Positions 7,020 to 14,175 of a stretch of DNA of 35,769 bases are shown here, piece after piece. Both the position numbers and the translations under genes were made by a program. Below the pieces are notes generated by a model. The model saw nothing but the letters and a program-made list of their open reading frames with translations, ran no database searches and had not been told where the DNA came from. How positions within the stretch are numbered: the first letter of the stretch is position 1; every line of letters begins with the position of its first letter. Origin of the DNA: JAGNNV01 sp031392925 (lineage in GTDB: Bacteria; Acidobacteriota; Vicinamibacteria; Fen-336; JAGNNV01). The stretch is taken from contig JANMVV010000308.1 of the NCBI GenBank assembly GCA_031392925.1, positions 1 through 35,769 on the forward strand. Direction: 5' to 3'.

Positions 7020-8918
7020 ATGCTGCGGTCGCACACGTCTCAACTGGATCTCTCACCCAATCGATACATCGAGAAGGTGAACCGCGCGACCGGCCGCGAG
7101 ATCCCCGGGCGCATCGATCCGGACGATCTGCTCGTTCATGCGCACCGGGATCAGCATCCGATCGAAGTGGCGGCGCAGGTGATTGCCTCCCGCTTCATCC
7201 GCACCACCGGCAAGGAGAGGGCGGTGGAGCGCGGGCTCAAGGCCATCAACGAGATGGCGGGCCGGGGGGCCGAACTCGCGAGCCTGTTCGTGGGCGGACG
7301 CGCCTTCGAGAAGAAGGCCAAGGATTTCCTGGGTGTGGTCTCGCGCGACTATTCGTATCGCTTCCGCGAGCCCAAGCACCTCTCACCCGCCGCGATCGAT
7401 CGGCGCCTGGTCAAGGCCAGGAAGGACGCGGCGAAGAAACTCCACGCGCGCGGTTCCGACCCGAAACTCCACGTTCTCCTCACCGGGGCCACCGGCTTTG
7501 TCGGCAAGGAAACCCTCTTTCAGGCCGCCACCGATCCGAGGATCGCGCGGGTCACCGCCATCGTGCGGTCCGAGAAGATCGCGGACCGGAAGACCGGGGA
7601 AGTCCTGCGCGTCATCAAGGCGCACGAGCGGGGCGAACTTCTGCTGCGCCGGCTCGCCATTCCCGAGGACGCGCTTCGCAAGTTCGACTTCGTCCAGGGC
7701 GACATCGAAGAGCCGGACTTCGGGCTTTCGGCCCACGATCATGACGTCCTCGCCAAGAGCGTCACCCACGTCATCCATTGCGCGGCGTCGGTGTCGTTCG
7801 ACGACCCCTACGAGGCGTCATTCCGATCGAATGTGCTCGGCTCCATCAACGCGCTCACCTTCTCCCTTTCCCTCCAGAAACGACGGGGCTCGCCTTTCGT
7901 CGAGCACGTGGCCATCGAGACCTCGTACATCCACGGCCGCAAGCGCAACGCGATGGCCCAGGAGGAAGCACTCGTCTTCCCGCGGCACTTCTACAACAAC
8001 TTCTACGAGCTCACCAAGGCCATGGCCTCGATCGAGACCGACCGTCATCTGATCGAGAAGGGCCTGCGCGTGGTCCAGCTCCTGCCCTCCATCGTGATCG
8101 GGCACTCCGAGACCGGCAACAACCGCGGCGACACCAAGGTGGTGAACGCGCCGGTGAACGCGTTCGGCCGGGCCAAGGAGATCGCGGACAAGCTCGACGC
8201 GGACATCGCGGGAAGGCCGCGTCAGATGCTGCTGCAGTGGGCGGGCGGTCAATTCCCGGGCGACCCTACCGCGGAGTTGAACTTCGTCCCCGTCGATCGC
8301 GTGGTCCAGGGAATCATCGCGAGCCTCACCGCGCCCGAGGCCATCGGGACGCGCATTCATCTCGCCACCGACAATCGCATCCGCTCCATCGATGTCGTTC
8401 GCACGGTCCGCGAGGAGCTGGGCGTAAATGTCCGGCTCTCCGATCCGACCATCTATCGCAATGTCACCCTGCCCATCGTGAAGGCCGTGCTCACGCGCCT
8501 TGGCGAGGGCAAGCTCGCGAACGCGCTCGAGAAACTCGGCGCGATTTTCGGCGGCTACGCGGAGTGGGGCCAGCCCGTTCATTCCGTGGGCAACGACGTC
8601 CGCCTGCTCGGCCTGCCCATAAGGCGTCCCGACACCGAGAACGCATTCCGGATGCTGTGCCGCCACAATCGATATGTCCAGCAGTACGGCCGGGTGCGCG
8701 ATGCGGATGAGACCGCGCGGCGTGAACACGCGTGGGAGAAAGCGCTTCAGAGGATTGAGGCGCGGACCGGGCACCAGACGGGAGCGCTGCGTCCGCGGGA
8801 GTTCCGCGAGTGCCTCGCCGAAGAGCTCGATATCGAGACATTCACGTTGAAGCATGAGGAGGAGGCGCCTTTGCGCGTCGCCTCGCGTCGAAGAACGGCC
8901 GTTCGAAAAGCGGGATAG
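7020..8918 (+). CDS. Fatty acyl-CoA reductase-like extended SDR
   Basis: 632-residue protein related to NAD(P)H-dependent fatty acyl-CoA reductases (male-sterility/NAD_binding_4 type), which convert acyl-CoA to fatty aldehyde or alcohol. Residues 1-150 form an extra helical region. The Rossmann core starts at ~152 with GATGFVGK (Gly156 onward), then HVIHCAASVSFDDPY, the catalytic Tyr329-ELT-Lys333, and LLPSIVIGHSETGNNRGDTK. The C-terminal part (PVHSVGNDVRLLGLPIRRP onward) resembles an FAR C-terminal domain. The start ATG has no clear Shine-Dalgarno; a small GGCGG/CCGCC hairpin abuts it. It leads a four-gene operon with a phasin-like protein, an SDR and an acyltransferase, which supports a role in storage or membrane lipid rather than general carbonyl reduction. 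The substrate is inferred. Confidence 0.8.
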   Translation: MLRSHTSQLDLSPNRYIEKVNRATGREIPGRIDPDDLLVHAHRDQHPIEVAAQVIASRFIRTTGKERAVERGLKAINEMAGRGAELASLFVGGRAFEKKAKDFLGVVSRDYSYRFREPKHLSPAAIDRRLVKARKDAAKKLHARGSDPKLHVLLTGATGFVGKETLFQAATDPRIARVTAIVRSEKIADRKTGEVLRVIKAHERGELLLRRLAIPEDALRKFDFVQGDIEEPDFGLSAHDHDVLAKSVTHVIHCAASVSFDDPYEASFRSNVLGSINALTFSLSLQKRRGSPFVEHVAIETSYIHGRKRNAMAQEEALVFPRHFYNNFYELTKAMASIETDRHLIEKGLRVVQLLPSIVIGHSETGNNRGDTKVVNAPVNAFGRAKEIADKLDADIAGRPRQMLLQWAGGQFPGDPTAELNFVPVDRVVQGIIASLTAPEAIGTRIHLATDNRIRSIDVVRTVREELGVNVRLSDPTIYRNVTLPIVKAVLTRLGEGKLANALEKLGAIFGGYAEWGQPVHSVGNDVRLLGLPIRRPDTENAFRMLCRHNRYVQQYGRVRDADETARREHAWEKALQRIEARTGHQTGALRPREFRECLAEELDIETFTLKHEEEAPLRVASRRRTAVRKAG

Positions 8919-8932
8919 GAGTGAACACCACC

Positions 8933-9253
8933 ATGGCTCAAGAAGTCCTGGGCAACGTGCTCAAGAAGGGCGAAGAGATCTTTCACAACGTCTCCGGAAA
9001 GCTCCTGGAGAGACCGGTGGTCGCGAAGGCCTTCGAAGCCGCGATGGTGGGGAAGAGCAAGGTCGACGCCGGCCTCGCCCAAGCCCTCAAGCGGATGAAC
9101 GTTCAGACCCGAAGCGAATTCCGAGGCCTCAAGGCCCGGGTGGAGAACCTCGAGTCGCAGGTCTCGGCCCTGCACGGGGCGCTTTCCGCGGCCCGGGCGG
9201 AACTCGCGAAACCAGGGAAGGCGCGCGCCCGCAAGCGCGCGCAGAAGGCCTGA
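8933..9253 (+). CDS. Phasin-like granule-associated protein (first of two)
   Basis: 106-residue all-helical protein. The N-terminal half (VLKKGEEIFHNVSGKLLERPVVAKAFEAAM) is amphipathic. The C-terminal half has the hallmark of poly(hydroxyalkanoate) granule-associated proteins: NVQTRSEFRGLKARVENLESQVSALHGAL, followed by an Ala/Lys/Arg-rich tail (RARKRAQKA). Phasins coat intracellular lipid or polyester granules. The gene at 12684-13097 shares the 'TRSE...L..RVE.L' signature. ATG 8933 follows GGAG (8918-8921) by 11 bases; a GTG at 8921 overlaps that site and is less likely. It starts 14 bases after the reductase stop, inside the same operon. Confidence 0.78.
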   Translation: MAQEVLGNVLKKGEEIFHNVSGKLLERPVVAKAFEAAMVGKSKVDAGLAQALKRMNVQTRSEFRGLKARVENLESQVSALHGALSAARAELAKPGKARARKRAQKA

Positions 9254-9274
9254 GTCATTCGAGGACCCGAACCG

Positions 9275-10324
9275 ATGAGAAACCACGGCATGGGCCGCAT
9301 CGCCATTACCGGGGCCTCGTCGTTCCTGGGCGAGCGTTTCCTGCGCCGCCTCATCCGTGAAGGTCACGCCGACGACGTCGTGGTGATCGACGTGGCCGAG
9401 CCCTCGATCTCCGAAGGGTCGATCCACTTCCGCAAGGTCGACCTCACCGAGCCCGCGGCGGACCAGGCCATGCTCGATCTGCTCAAGGCGGATGGCATCG
9501 AGACCGTGGTCCACCTGGCTTTCTTCACCAACCCGCGCCGTGACACCACCAACGCGCACGAGCTGGAATCGATCGGGACCCTGGCCGTCCTGGCCGCGGC
9601 CGCAGCCGCGAACGTGAAGAACTTCGTGATGCGCTCCTTCACCTTCGTCTACGGGGCCCAGGGGCAGAACCCGGCGCTGATCCGGGAAGACACGCCTTTG
9701 CCCGCGCGCTCGCCGCTTTCGTGGCTGCGCGACAAGGTGGAGGCGGAGGAGCATGCGGCGTCTTTCGCGAAGCGCTATCCGGACATGGCGGTGCGAGTGC
9801 TGAGGTTCGCGCCCCTCCTCGGGCCGAACGTACGGACGTTCTACAGCCGGATCTTCGATCGCCGTCTGGTGCCCACCCTTTTGGGCTACGACCCGCTGCT
9901 CCAGCTCCTCCATCCCGACGATGCCGAGGAGGCCCTGATGCTCGCGGTGTTCTCGCCCACTCGAGGCGCATTCAACATCGCGCCGCGGAGCGTTTTGTCC
10001 CTCGCCACCGGCATTCACCTCTCCGGCAAGGTGCCCGCTCCGGTGCCGCACCTCGCGGCCTACTGGGCGGTTGATGCTCTTTATGCAGCCGGCCTGGTCG
10101 AAGCCCCCTCGGGTTTCATCGACTATGTCCGCTATCCCTGCGTCGCCGATGGAGAGCGGGCGAAGCGCGTGCTGGGTTTCGAGGCCAGGCACTCGAGCCG
10201 CGAGGCGCTCGACAGCTATATCGCCTATCGCCACCCGATGGCGGACGCCGCGGGGGAGGAAGCCGAGGTGGAGGACGCCGCGGGTTCCGAGTCCTCATCG
10301 GCTTCGTTTGAGGTGCTTCGATGA
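9275..10324 (+). CDS. NAD-dependent epimerase/dehydratase-like SDR lacking the catalytic Tyr
   Basis: 349-residue extended SDR. Rossmann motif GASSFLG (residues 13-19), IDVAEPSI acidic end of strand 2, HLAFFTNPR, then the active-site region SPLSW150LRDK154. The usual Tyr-x3-Lys is Trp-x3-Lys. The C-terminal part (LLQLLHPDDAEEALMLAV, GAFNIAP, ERAKRVLGFEARHSSREAL) is typical of the epimerase family. It ends in an acidic Glu/Ser tail. GAGGA at 9261-9265 lies 9 bases before ATG 9275. It overlaps the acyltransferase start by four bases (ATGA), so the two are translationally coupled. By context it acts on a lipid-linked substrate, perhaps as a sensor or non-redox enzyme given the missing Tyr. Function otherwise unknown. 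Confidence 0.8.
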   Translation: MRNHGMGRIAITGASSFLGERFLRRLIREGHADDVVVIDVAEPSISEGSIHFRKVDLTEPAADQAMLDLLKADGIETVVHLAFFTNPRRDTTNAHELESIGTLAVLAAAAAANVKNFVMRSFTFVYGAQGQNPALIREDTPLPARSPLSWLRDKVEAEEHAASFAKRYPDMAVRVLRFAPLLGPNVRTFYSRIFDRRLVPTLLGYDPLLQLLHPDDAEEALMLAVFSPTRGAFNIAPRSVLSLATGIHLSGKVPAPVPHLAAYWAVDALYAAGLVEAPSGFIDYVRYPCVADGERAKRVLGFEARHSSREALDSYIAYRHPMADAAGEEAEVEDAAGSESSSASFEVLR

Positions 10325-11376
10325 CGGCCAGGCTCCGCGCCCGCGTTCTTCCCTTTGAGACGAAGGCTTCACGCGCCGCGCGCACCCGCCGGGCGAAGAC
10401 CGCAGCCGCGCAGGAGAAGGAAGAACTCAAGCGCCGGGTCGAGGAACTGGAGTCGAAGCTACGGGCGGCGCAAAAGAGCAAGCGGATTCCCGAGGGGCTT
10501 GCCATCGAGATCACCCGATTGTTCGCGGCGGGCCTTTCGGGAATTTCCTGGGACCGGGTGGCCCGGCTGATGGCGGCCGCGCACTTTGCCTGGCACTCGG
10601 AGGAAACGGACGAGTTCGGCTACGACCCGAAATTCACCGAGACCATCCGGCCCTTTCTCGAGTTCATGTACTCGGTGTGGTGGCGGGTCGAGACCACGGG
10701 AATCGAGCGCGTGCCCTCCACCGGCCCCACCTTGGTGGTGGCGAACCACTCCGGGGTGCTGCCCTGGGACGGGCCGATGATCAACGTGGCCCTGCGGCAC
10801 GAGCATCCCGCGCGCCGTCACTGCCGGATGCTGGCCCTCGACATGTTCGCCCTGCTTCCTTTCCTGGCGCCGCTGCTTTCGAGAAGCGGCGCCATCCGCG
10901 CCAATCCGGAGAACGCCGTTCGCATCCTCGAGCGCGGCGAACTCGTGGGCGTATTCCCCGAGGGCGTCAAGGGCGTCGGAAAGCCCTTCAAGAATCGCTA
11001 CAAGCTCGCGCGCTTCGGCCGCGGCGGTTTCGTCCGGATCGCGCTGAAGACCGGGGCCACCATCGTTCCCACCGCGGTGGTGGGGGCCGAAGAGATCCAT
11101 CCCAACCTCGCCCAGGCGAATTTCGTCGGCCGTCCCTTCGGCCTGCCCTACTTTCCGCTCACCCCCACCTTCCCGTGGCTTGGTCTCCTCGGCGCCATCC
11201 CATTCCCCACGAAATGGTCGATCGATTTCGGCGAGCCGCTGGACCTTTCGCGCTATCCGAAGGACGCGGCGGACGACCCCATCCTCGTGAATCGCCTCTC
11301 CGAGCAAGTGAGGCAGCAGATCCAGACCATCATCGACGGCCGCCTGGCGCGCCGGCGTTCGATCTGGTTCGGCTAG
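10321..11376 (+). CDS. Lysophospholipid/monoacylglycerol acyltransferase-like protein
   Basis: 351-residue glycerolipid acyltransferase of the PlsC/LPLAT superfamily. Residues ~28-55 are a basic coiled coil (AQEKEELKRRVEELESKLRAAQ). The catalytic box is NH143SGVLPWD150; the H-x6-D spacing is longer than the H-x4-D of PlsC but known from MGAT-like members. The second box is FPEG (212-215) in GVFPEGVKGVGKPF. A hydrophobic stretch near PWLGLLGAIPFP may contact membrane. It probably acylates a lysolipid, monoacylglycerol or fatty alcohol; with an acyl-CoA reductase in the same operon, wax-ester, ether-lipid or triacylglycerol formation is plausible but unproven. ATG overlaps the SDR stop as ATGA. 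It is last in the plus-strand operon, facing the patatin gene. Confidence 0.85.
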   Translation: MTARLRARVLPFETKASRAARTRRAKTAAAQEKEELKRRVEELESKLRAAQKSKRIPEGLAIEITRLFAAGLSGISWDRVARLMAAAHFAWHSEETDEFGYDPKFTETIRPFLEFMYSVWWRVETTGIERVPSTGPTLVVANHSGVLPWDGPMINVALRHEHPARRHCRMLALDMFALLPFLAPLLSRSGAIRANPENAVRILERGELVGVFPEGVKGVGKPFKNRYKLARFGRGGFVRIALKTGATIVPTAVVGAEEIHPNLAQANFVGRPFGLPYFPLTPTFPWLGLLGAIPFPTKWSIDFGEPLDLSRYPKDAADDPILVNRLSEQVRQQIQTIIDGRLARRRSIWFG

Positions 11377-11449
11377 CGGGGAGAGGCTCCGGGCGCCCGG
11401 GCGCGGCGAAGACTTCGGTTGCGGGCCGACGTTGGCGCTGGTCCGCCGC

Positions 11450-12640
11450 CTATCGCGCGGCGAGGGACCGCTCGAGCACGTCGAGAGATGCGGCGAGAGC
11501 CTGAGCGCTTTGCGCTTTGTGCTCTTCCGCCGGCCGCTCGGGCAGACGATTCAGAATCGGGGCGCGCTTGAAGCCGACGCCGTGGCGCCTGAGCGTCTCC
11601 TCGAGCGCCGGCTTCTTGTGCTTCAGGGTCTCGAGCGCCGACATGCGCCCGTGGCGGGTGAGCGCCTTGCGCGCTGAGTAGCGCATGATGTCGTAGCGGA
11701 ACATCGTGAGGTCGTCCCGGGTGGGCTCGATGAGGAGGATGTCGACCTCGGGATGTTCGGTGCGATAGCGCTCCATGCCGTACTCGAACCGGCCGTGGAT
11801 CAGGATGCGCAGGACCTGGCCGAGGACAGTGTCGACGCCGTGGCTCGAGAGCGGCCCGAGCGAACTGCGCGAAGCGCCATTGAGGATCGGCACCAGCGGA
11901 TTGATGCAGATGATGAGATCGGCGCCCTGGCGGATCGCGAGGTTGATGTGGGCGGTCTTGGTGACGCCGCCGTCGACATAGTCCTTGCCTCCGAGATGGA
12001 CGGGGCGATAGAGACCGGGGAGGGCGGTGGAGGCCTGAACCGCCTCGGAGATGGAAACGGACCGGTGCTGCCGGTCGCCGAAGGCCACGGTCTCGCCGCG
12101 ATCGAGATCCACCGCGATGATGCGGAGACGGGCGCGGAGCTCCTCGAACTCATTCGTCTTGTTGAAGCGTTTGAGAAGGTTCCGCAGGAACTCCTCAACC
12201 CCCGAGTTGTCGAGGAGGCCCGGCGGAATGACCTCGAGGAAGGGCAGGAGCACGTCTCGGGGCGATGCGGTGTCGCCGGAGAAGAGCGCCTGCGCCGCCT
12301 TGAAGGCGGCGCTCGGAAGGCGAAGAGCGCGGCGCGCGTATTCGGCGACGCCGAGACGGAACATGGCGGCGGCGGGGACGCCGAAGGGGCTGGCCCCGCC
12401 GGTGGTGATTTCGCGATACATCTCACCCGGGCCGAAACCGGAGGCGAGAAGCGAGGCCACGAAGGCCCCGCCGCTCACTCCCACGTAGAAGTCGAGGTTG
12501 GTGAGATCGAGATCGAGGGTCTCGTCGAGGGCCTTGAGACACCCGATCTCATACAGGGCGCCGGTGACGCCTCCGCCCGCGCAGACGAGCGCGATCTTCG
12601 ATCCGACCTTTCGCTTTCGACCCTTCGCTGCGGGCTTCAT
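11450..12640 (-). CDS. Patatin-like phospholipase/lipid esterase
   Basis: 396-residue patatin-domain hydrolase with a Ser-Asp dyad. The basic N-terminus (residues 1-14) is followed by ALVCAGGGVTGALYEIG (oxyanion glycine loop), the nucleophile elbow GVS56GG, and the catalytic Asp in YVD223GGV. Patatins deacylate phospholipids or neutral lipids; some act on PHA or lipid granules. No signal peptide is visible, so it is cytoplasmic or peripheral to membrane or granule. It is third gene after the PhaR-type regulator and the second phasin (43-base gap), suggesting granule lipid turnover. Codon use resembles neighbours. Substrate unknown. Confidence 0.9.
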   Translation of the reverse strand: MKPAAKGRKRKVGSKIALVCAGGGVTGALYEIGCLKALDETLDLDLTNLDFYVGVSGGAFVASLLASGFGPGEMYREITTGGASPFGVPAAAMFRLGVAEYARRALRLPSAAFKAAQALFSGDTASPRDVLLPFLEVIPPGLLDNSGVEEFLRNLLKRFNKTNEFEELRARLRIIAVDLDRGETVAFGDRQHRSVSISEAVQASTALPGLYRPVHLGGKDYVDGGVTKTAHINLAIRQGADLIICINPLVPILNGASRSSLGPLSSHGVDTVLGQVLRILIHGRFEYGMERYRTEHPEVDILLIEPTRDDLTMFRYDIMRYSARKALTRHGRMSALETLKHKKPALEETLRRHGVGFKRAPILNRLPERPAEEHKAQSAQALAASLDVLERSLAAR

Positions 12641-12683
12641 CCTGGAGGCCTAGCCTACGCGGAAAAGCATCGCGCGCCTCGGG

Positions 12684-13097
12684 CTACCTGCGCTTGAGGC
12701 TATCGATCTTGCGCGAGAGTTCCTCGACGCGGCGGGCCAGGAGATTGATCTCGGAGCGGGTGGGAATGTTGAGGGAAGCCAGCGTCGCTTTCACCGCGCC
12801 CTCGACCTTGCGGCCGAGGCTCTTTCGTTCCTTCTCGACCCGAACGCCGAGCTCGGACACCCGATGGACGATGTCCTTGCGGATCGCCTTGGTCTGCTTC
12901 TGTAGGTTCTTGCCGGTTTCGCTCGCGAACGCCTGCGCGCGCTCCAGCGCGGGCTTGCCGCTCTCGATAAGGGCCTTGACCCGCTCTTCGGCGGTCTTTT
13001 GGGCTTCCTTGCGGGCGTGGACGACCTTGACGGCTCCGTGCTTGCCGGAAGTCTTCCTTGCGGCCTTTCGGCCTTGGTGTCTGGTGGTGCGGGGCAT
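12684..13097 (-). CDS. Phasin-like granule-associated protein (second of two)
   Basis: 137-residue basic helical protein. Residues ~1-35 are Lys/Arg-rich (RKAARKTSGKHGAVKVVHARKEAQK). A long amphipathic helix with RAQAFASETGKNLQKQ follows, then the C-terminal signature ASLNIPTRSEINLLARRVEELSRKIDSL, the same 'nIPTRSE' motif as in PHA granule proteins and in the paralogue at 8933-9253. The basic N-terminus recalls histone-like phasins of the PhaF type, which tie granules to the nucleoid. AAGGAG, located inside the last codons of the PhaR gene, lies 9 bases before ATG. Only 5 bases separate the two genes, so expression is coupled to the regulator. Confidence 0.82.
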   Translation of the reverse strand: MPRTTRHQGRKAARKTSGKHGAVKVVHARKEAQKTAEERVKALIESGKPALERAQAFASETGKNLQKQTKAIRKDIVHRVSELGVRVEKERKSLGRKVEGAVKATLASLNIPTRSEINLLARRVEELSRKIDSLKRR

Positions 13098-13102
13098 GGT
13101 TT

Positions 13103-13714
13103 CTAACTCCTTGGTTTCTTGGACGACGAGGTGGGGGACGAGGTCCGGCGCTTTCGCGGCGCCGGCTGAGAGGGGGAAGGGGCGGGCCTGGCCACGATGG
13201 TCTCCAGCGCCTTCAGTTCGCGGGCGAGACCGGCAATGGTGCGGACCGCGCGGCCGGGCTGCAGGGCGGGAATCGGCCGTCGGGCCGCCGTCTCCGCCGC
13301 CTGCACTCCGCGTTCAATGGCGGCCTCGACTTCCCTGCGAAGGTGGAGCGCCTCTTCGATGCCCAGACGGCCGCGCGCGACCAGGCGAAGGGCGATGACC
13401 TCGGCCTCCTTCCGGGCGCGTTCGGCGAGCTCCTTGATGGGCGCCGCTCCCCGCGGGGGGAGCTTCGCCCCGCCGGCCAGGCGGAGCAGGGTCTCCATCA
13501 GGCCGAAGGGAAGGGACTGGGCGCGACGCTTGACCAGGTCGACCAGAGCCTGGGCGAGGATCCTCGGGGTGGCGTCCTCGCCGCCCGGGTGCTCCACCAC
13601 CCGGACCGATTCGCCCGCGACCACGAGGTCCACGATGTCGGCGAGGGAAACATATCGCTTCGCGGTGGGATCGTAGAGCTTGCGGTTGGCGTGACGGGTG
13701 ATGAGTCGGGGCAT
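13103..13714 (-). CDS. phaR: PhaR-type polyhydroxyalkanoate synthesis regulator
   Basis: 203-residue protein. Residues 1-62 match the PHB/PHA accumulation regulator DNA-binding domain: PRLITRHANRKLYDPTAKRYVSLADIVDLV, the 'R..NRkLYD...rYvtL.di' signature. A helical central part (IPALQPGRAVRTIAGLARELKALE) and a Ser/Lys/Pro-rich tail follow. Known PhaR proteins repress phasin and their own genes and are titrated by binding nascent granules. Here the gene is immediately upstream of a phasin and a patatin, and its own promoter carries two operator-like palindromes (13726-13777), which fits autoregulation. If that promoter is right, the leader is only about 5 bases. No PHA synthase (phaC) is present in the window. 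Confidence 0.86.
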   Translation of the reverse strand: MPRLITRHANRKLYDPTAKRYVSLADIVDLVVAGESVRVVEHPGGEDATPRILAQALVDLVKRRAQSLPFGLMETLLRLAGGAKLPPRGAAPIKELAERARKEAEVIALRLVARGRLGIEEALHLRREVEAAIERGVQAAETAARRPIPALQPGRAVRTIAGLARELKALETIVARPAPSPSQPAPRKRRTSSPTSSSKKPRS

Positions 13715-13725
13715 GGGACGACCGG

Positions 13726-13777
13726 ACCATAACGCACCGCGTTATTACATGTCAAGTGCTTTAACGCACCGCGTGAT
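13726..13777 (-). promoter_or_regulatory. phaR promoter with two palindromic operator copies
   Basis: On the minus strand a perfect -35 TTGACA (13755-13750) and a -10 TATGGT (13731-13726) are separated by 18 bases. A perfect inverted repeat ATAACGC-ACC-GCGTTAT (13729-13745) fills the spacer and overlaps the -10. A second copy TTAACGC-ACC-GCGTGAT (13761-13777) lies just upstream of the -35. The centres are 32 bases apart, about three helical turns, so two dimers could bind one face. This arrangement would repress by blocking polymerase. The likely ligand is PhaR itself (inference); a TetR-type regulator encoded elsewhere is possible. Confidence 0.7.
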
Positions 13778-13813
13778 GGCGGAGTTCCCGCCGCGCCTTC
13801 GTCAAGGGGCCCG

Positions 13814-14131
13814 CTACCGCAGTCCCAGGCCCTGGGTGCCGTGAACTCCCGCCCGTTTCGACCGGAAGTGCCCAAGGACCAAGCCCGCCGCCATGGAGAC
13901 CAGCATCACCAGGCCGGCAAGCGCGAACGAGCCGACGACGATCTCGCCGAGGGCGAGTTTCGGCCGGTCCAGCTTCACCCAGGTGATCACCTCTCCGGGC
14001 TTCAACGAAGGCCTCGGAATGGCGGAGAAGGAGTTCCGGGCCGGCGAGGGGCTGGCCCCGACCTTGGCCGCGTTGATGAGCGGCGTGGCGGACCCGCCAG
14101 GGACGGGCGTCGCGGTGACTTGAGGATTCAC
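13814..14131 (-). CDS. Small single-pass membrane protein, unknown
   Basis: 105-residue protein from a GTG start. A Pro/Ser/Ala-rich, probably flexible first 60 residues (VTATPVPGGSATPLINAAKVGASPSP) precede one membrane segment, IVVGSFALAGLVMLVSMAAGLVLGHF at about 65-90, and a basic end (RSKRAG). By the positive-inside rule the C-terminus is cytoplasmic and the N-terminal part periplasmic. No family recognised. It lies 44 bases downstream of the amidase gene on the same strand, so it may be the last gene of the rsmA-rnj-ftsK-amidase run. The phaR promoter begins after its stop. Confidence 0.55.
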   Translation of the reverse strand: MNPQVTATPVPGGSATPLINAAKVGASPSPARNSFSAIPRPSLKPGEVITWVKLDRPKLALGEIVVGSFALAGLVMLVSMAAGLVLGHFRSKRAGVHGTQGLGLR

Positions 14132-14175
14132 ACCCGAAGCTTAGAAGCAACCGGCGGTTTGCGCGTGGCAGGACA

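Noticed and set aside
6119..7744. A 541-codon plus-strand open frame across the CBS and zinc-ribbon genes
   Set aside because: It is antisense to three genes with recognisable families and runs out of frame into the reductase gene.
11377..11449. Terminator between the convergent acyltransferase and patatin genes
   Set aside because: A CCGGGCGCCCGG palindrome is present near 11388-11400, but it has no loop and no T-tract in either direction.
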